A stretch of DNA of 64,000 nucleotides from Prochilodus magdalenae (Eukaryota > Chordata > Actinopteri > Characiformes > Prochilodontidae): positions 334,501 through 398,500 of the forward strand of contig JAMWET010007157.1 of the NCBI GenBank assembly GCA_024036415.1. Direction: 5' to 3'. Below are positions 63,947 to 64,000 of this stretch, in pieces. Every line of letters starts with the position of its first letter. Positions within the stretch are counted from its first letter, which is position 1. The notes under the pieces were generated by a model. That model was not told the DNA's origin and made no database searches. It saw only the letters and a program-made list of their open reading frames with translations. A program made the translations under genes and the position numbers.

Positions 63947-64000
63947 ATATCTCCTTAATCCACTACATCACAAATATGTTCTATTGGGTTCAGATGTGGT

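Overview
The window is teleost nuclear DNA. It is AT-rich, its genes have introns, and intergenic space is filled with fish-type repeats: L2/Rex1-like LINE pieces, a Tc1/mariner remnant, MITE-like elements and long microsatellites. A repeat at about 16.4 and 29.0 kb resembles one I recall from catfish and characins, so an otophysan fish is my best guess (inference). The AT content, spliced genes and lack of operons rule out a prokaryote.

Three genes are securely identified. rhoa (minus strand, coding exons between 10022 and 11892, probable 5' UTR exon near 14.45-14.56 kb) encodes a complete 193-residue Rho GTPase. tmem115 (minus, 19154-20863, two coding exons) encodes a complete Golgi rhomboid-like membrane protein of about 360 residues. 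A tmem26-family gene (plus, 40682-46125, three coding exons) encodes about 326 residues of a multi-pass membrane protein. RHOA and TMEM115 both lie on human 3p21.31, which supports the first two calls; TMEM26 is on human 10q21. A fourth, unidentified minus-strand gene is inferred at about 24.7-25.6 kb, possibly reaching 28.06 kb, from splice-consistent exons. The genes do not form a pathway; they are ordinary neighbours.

Layout: 0-7 kb is repeats, including a 1.1-kb minisatellite of 30-bp units, plus CTCF-like motifs. An orphan TATA promoter with two MEF2-type sites lies at 7.37-7.53 kb. rhoa fills 9.4-14.6 kb. A repeat cluster with a perfect foldback structure lies at 15.36-16.76 kb. tmem115 and its promoter fill 18.7-22.7 kb. 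The unidentified gene, with a candidate solo LTR inside it, is at 24.7-28.1 kb. Repeats and a LINE occupy 28-38 kb. An unexplained coding-like stretch lies at 39.4-39.6 kb, followed by tmem26 at 40.6-46.2 kb. The rest is gene-poor: a 2.8-kb polypurine region (50.35-53.2 kb), a Tc1 relic (54.8-55.4 kb), a SINE-like copy (56.8-57.0 kb) and an L2 LINE 3' half (62.3-63.95 kb).

I found no convincing new biological system. The items most worth following up are the unidentified minus-strand gene, the orphan promoter, the coding-like stretch at 39.4 kb, the higher-order minisatellite and two small dispersed repeat families.
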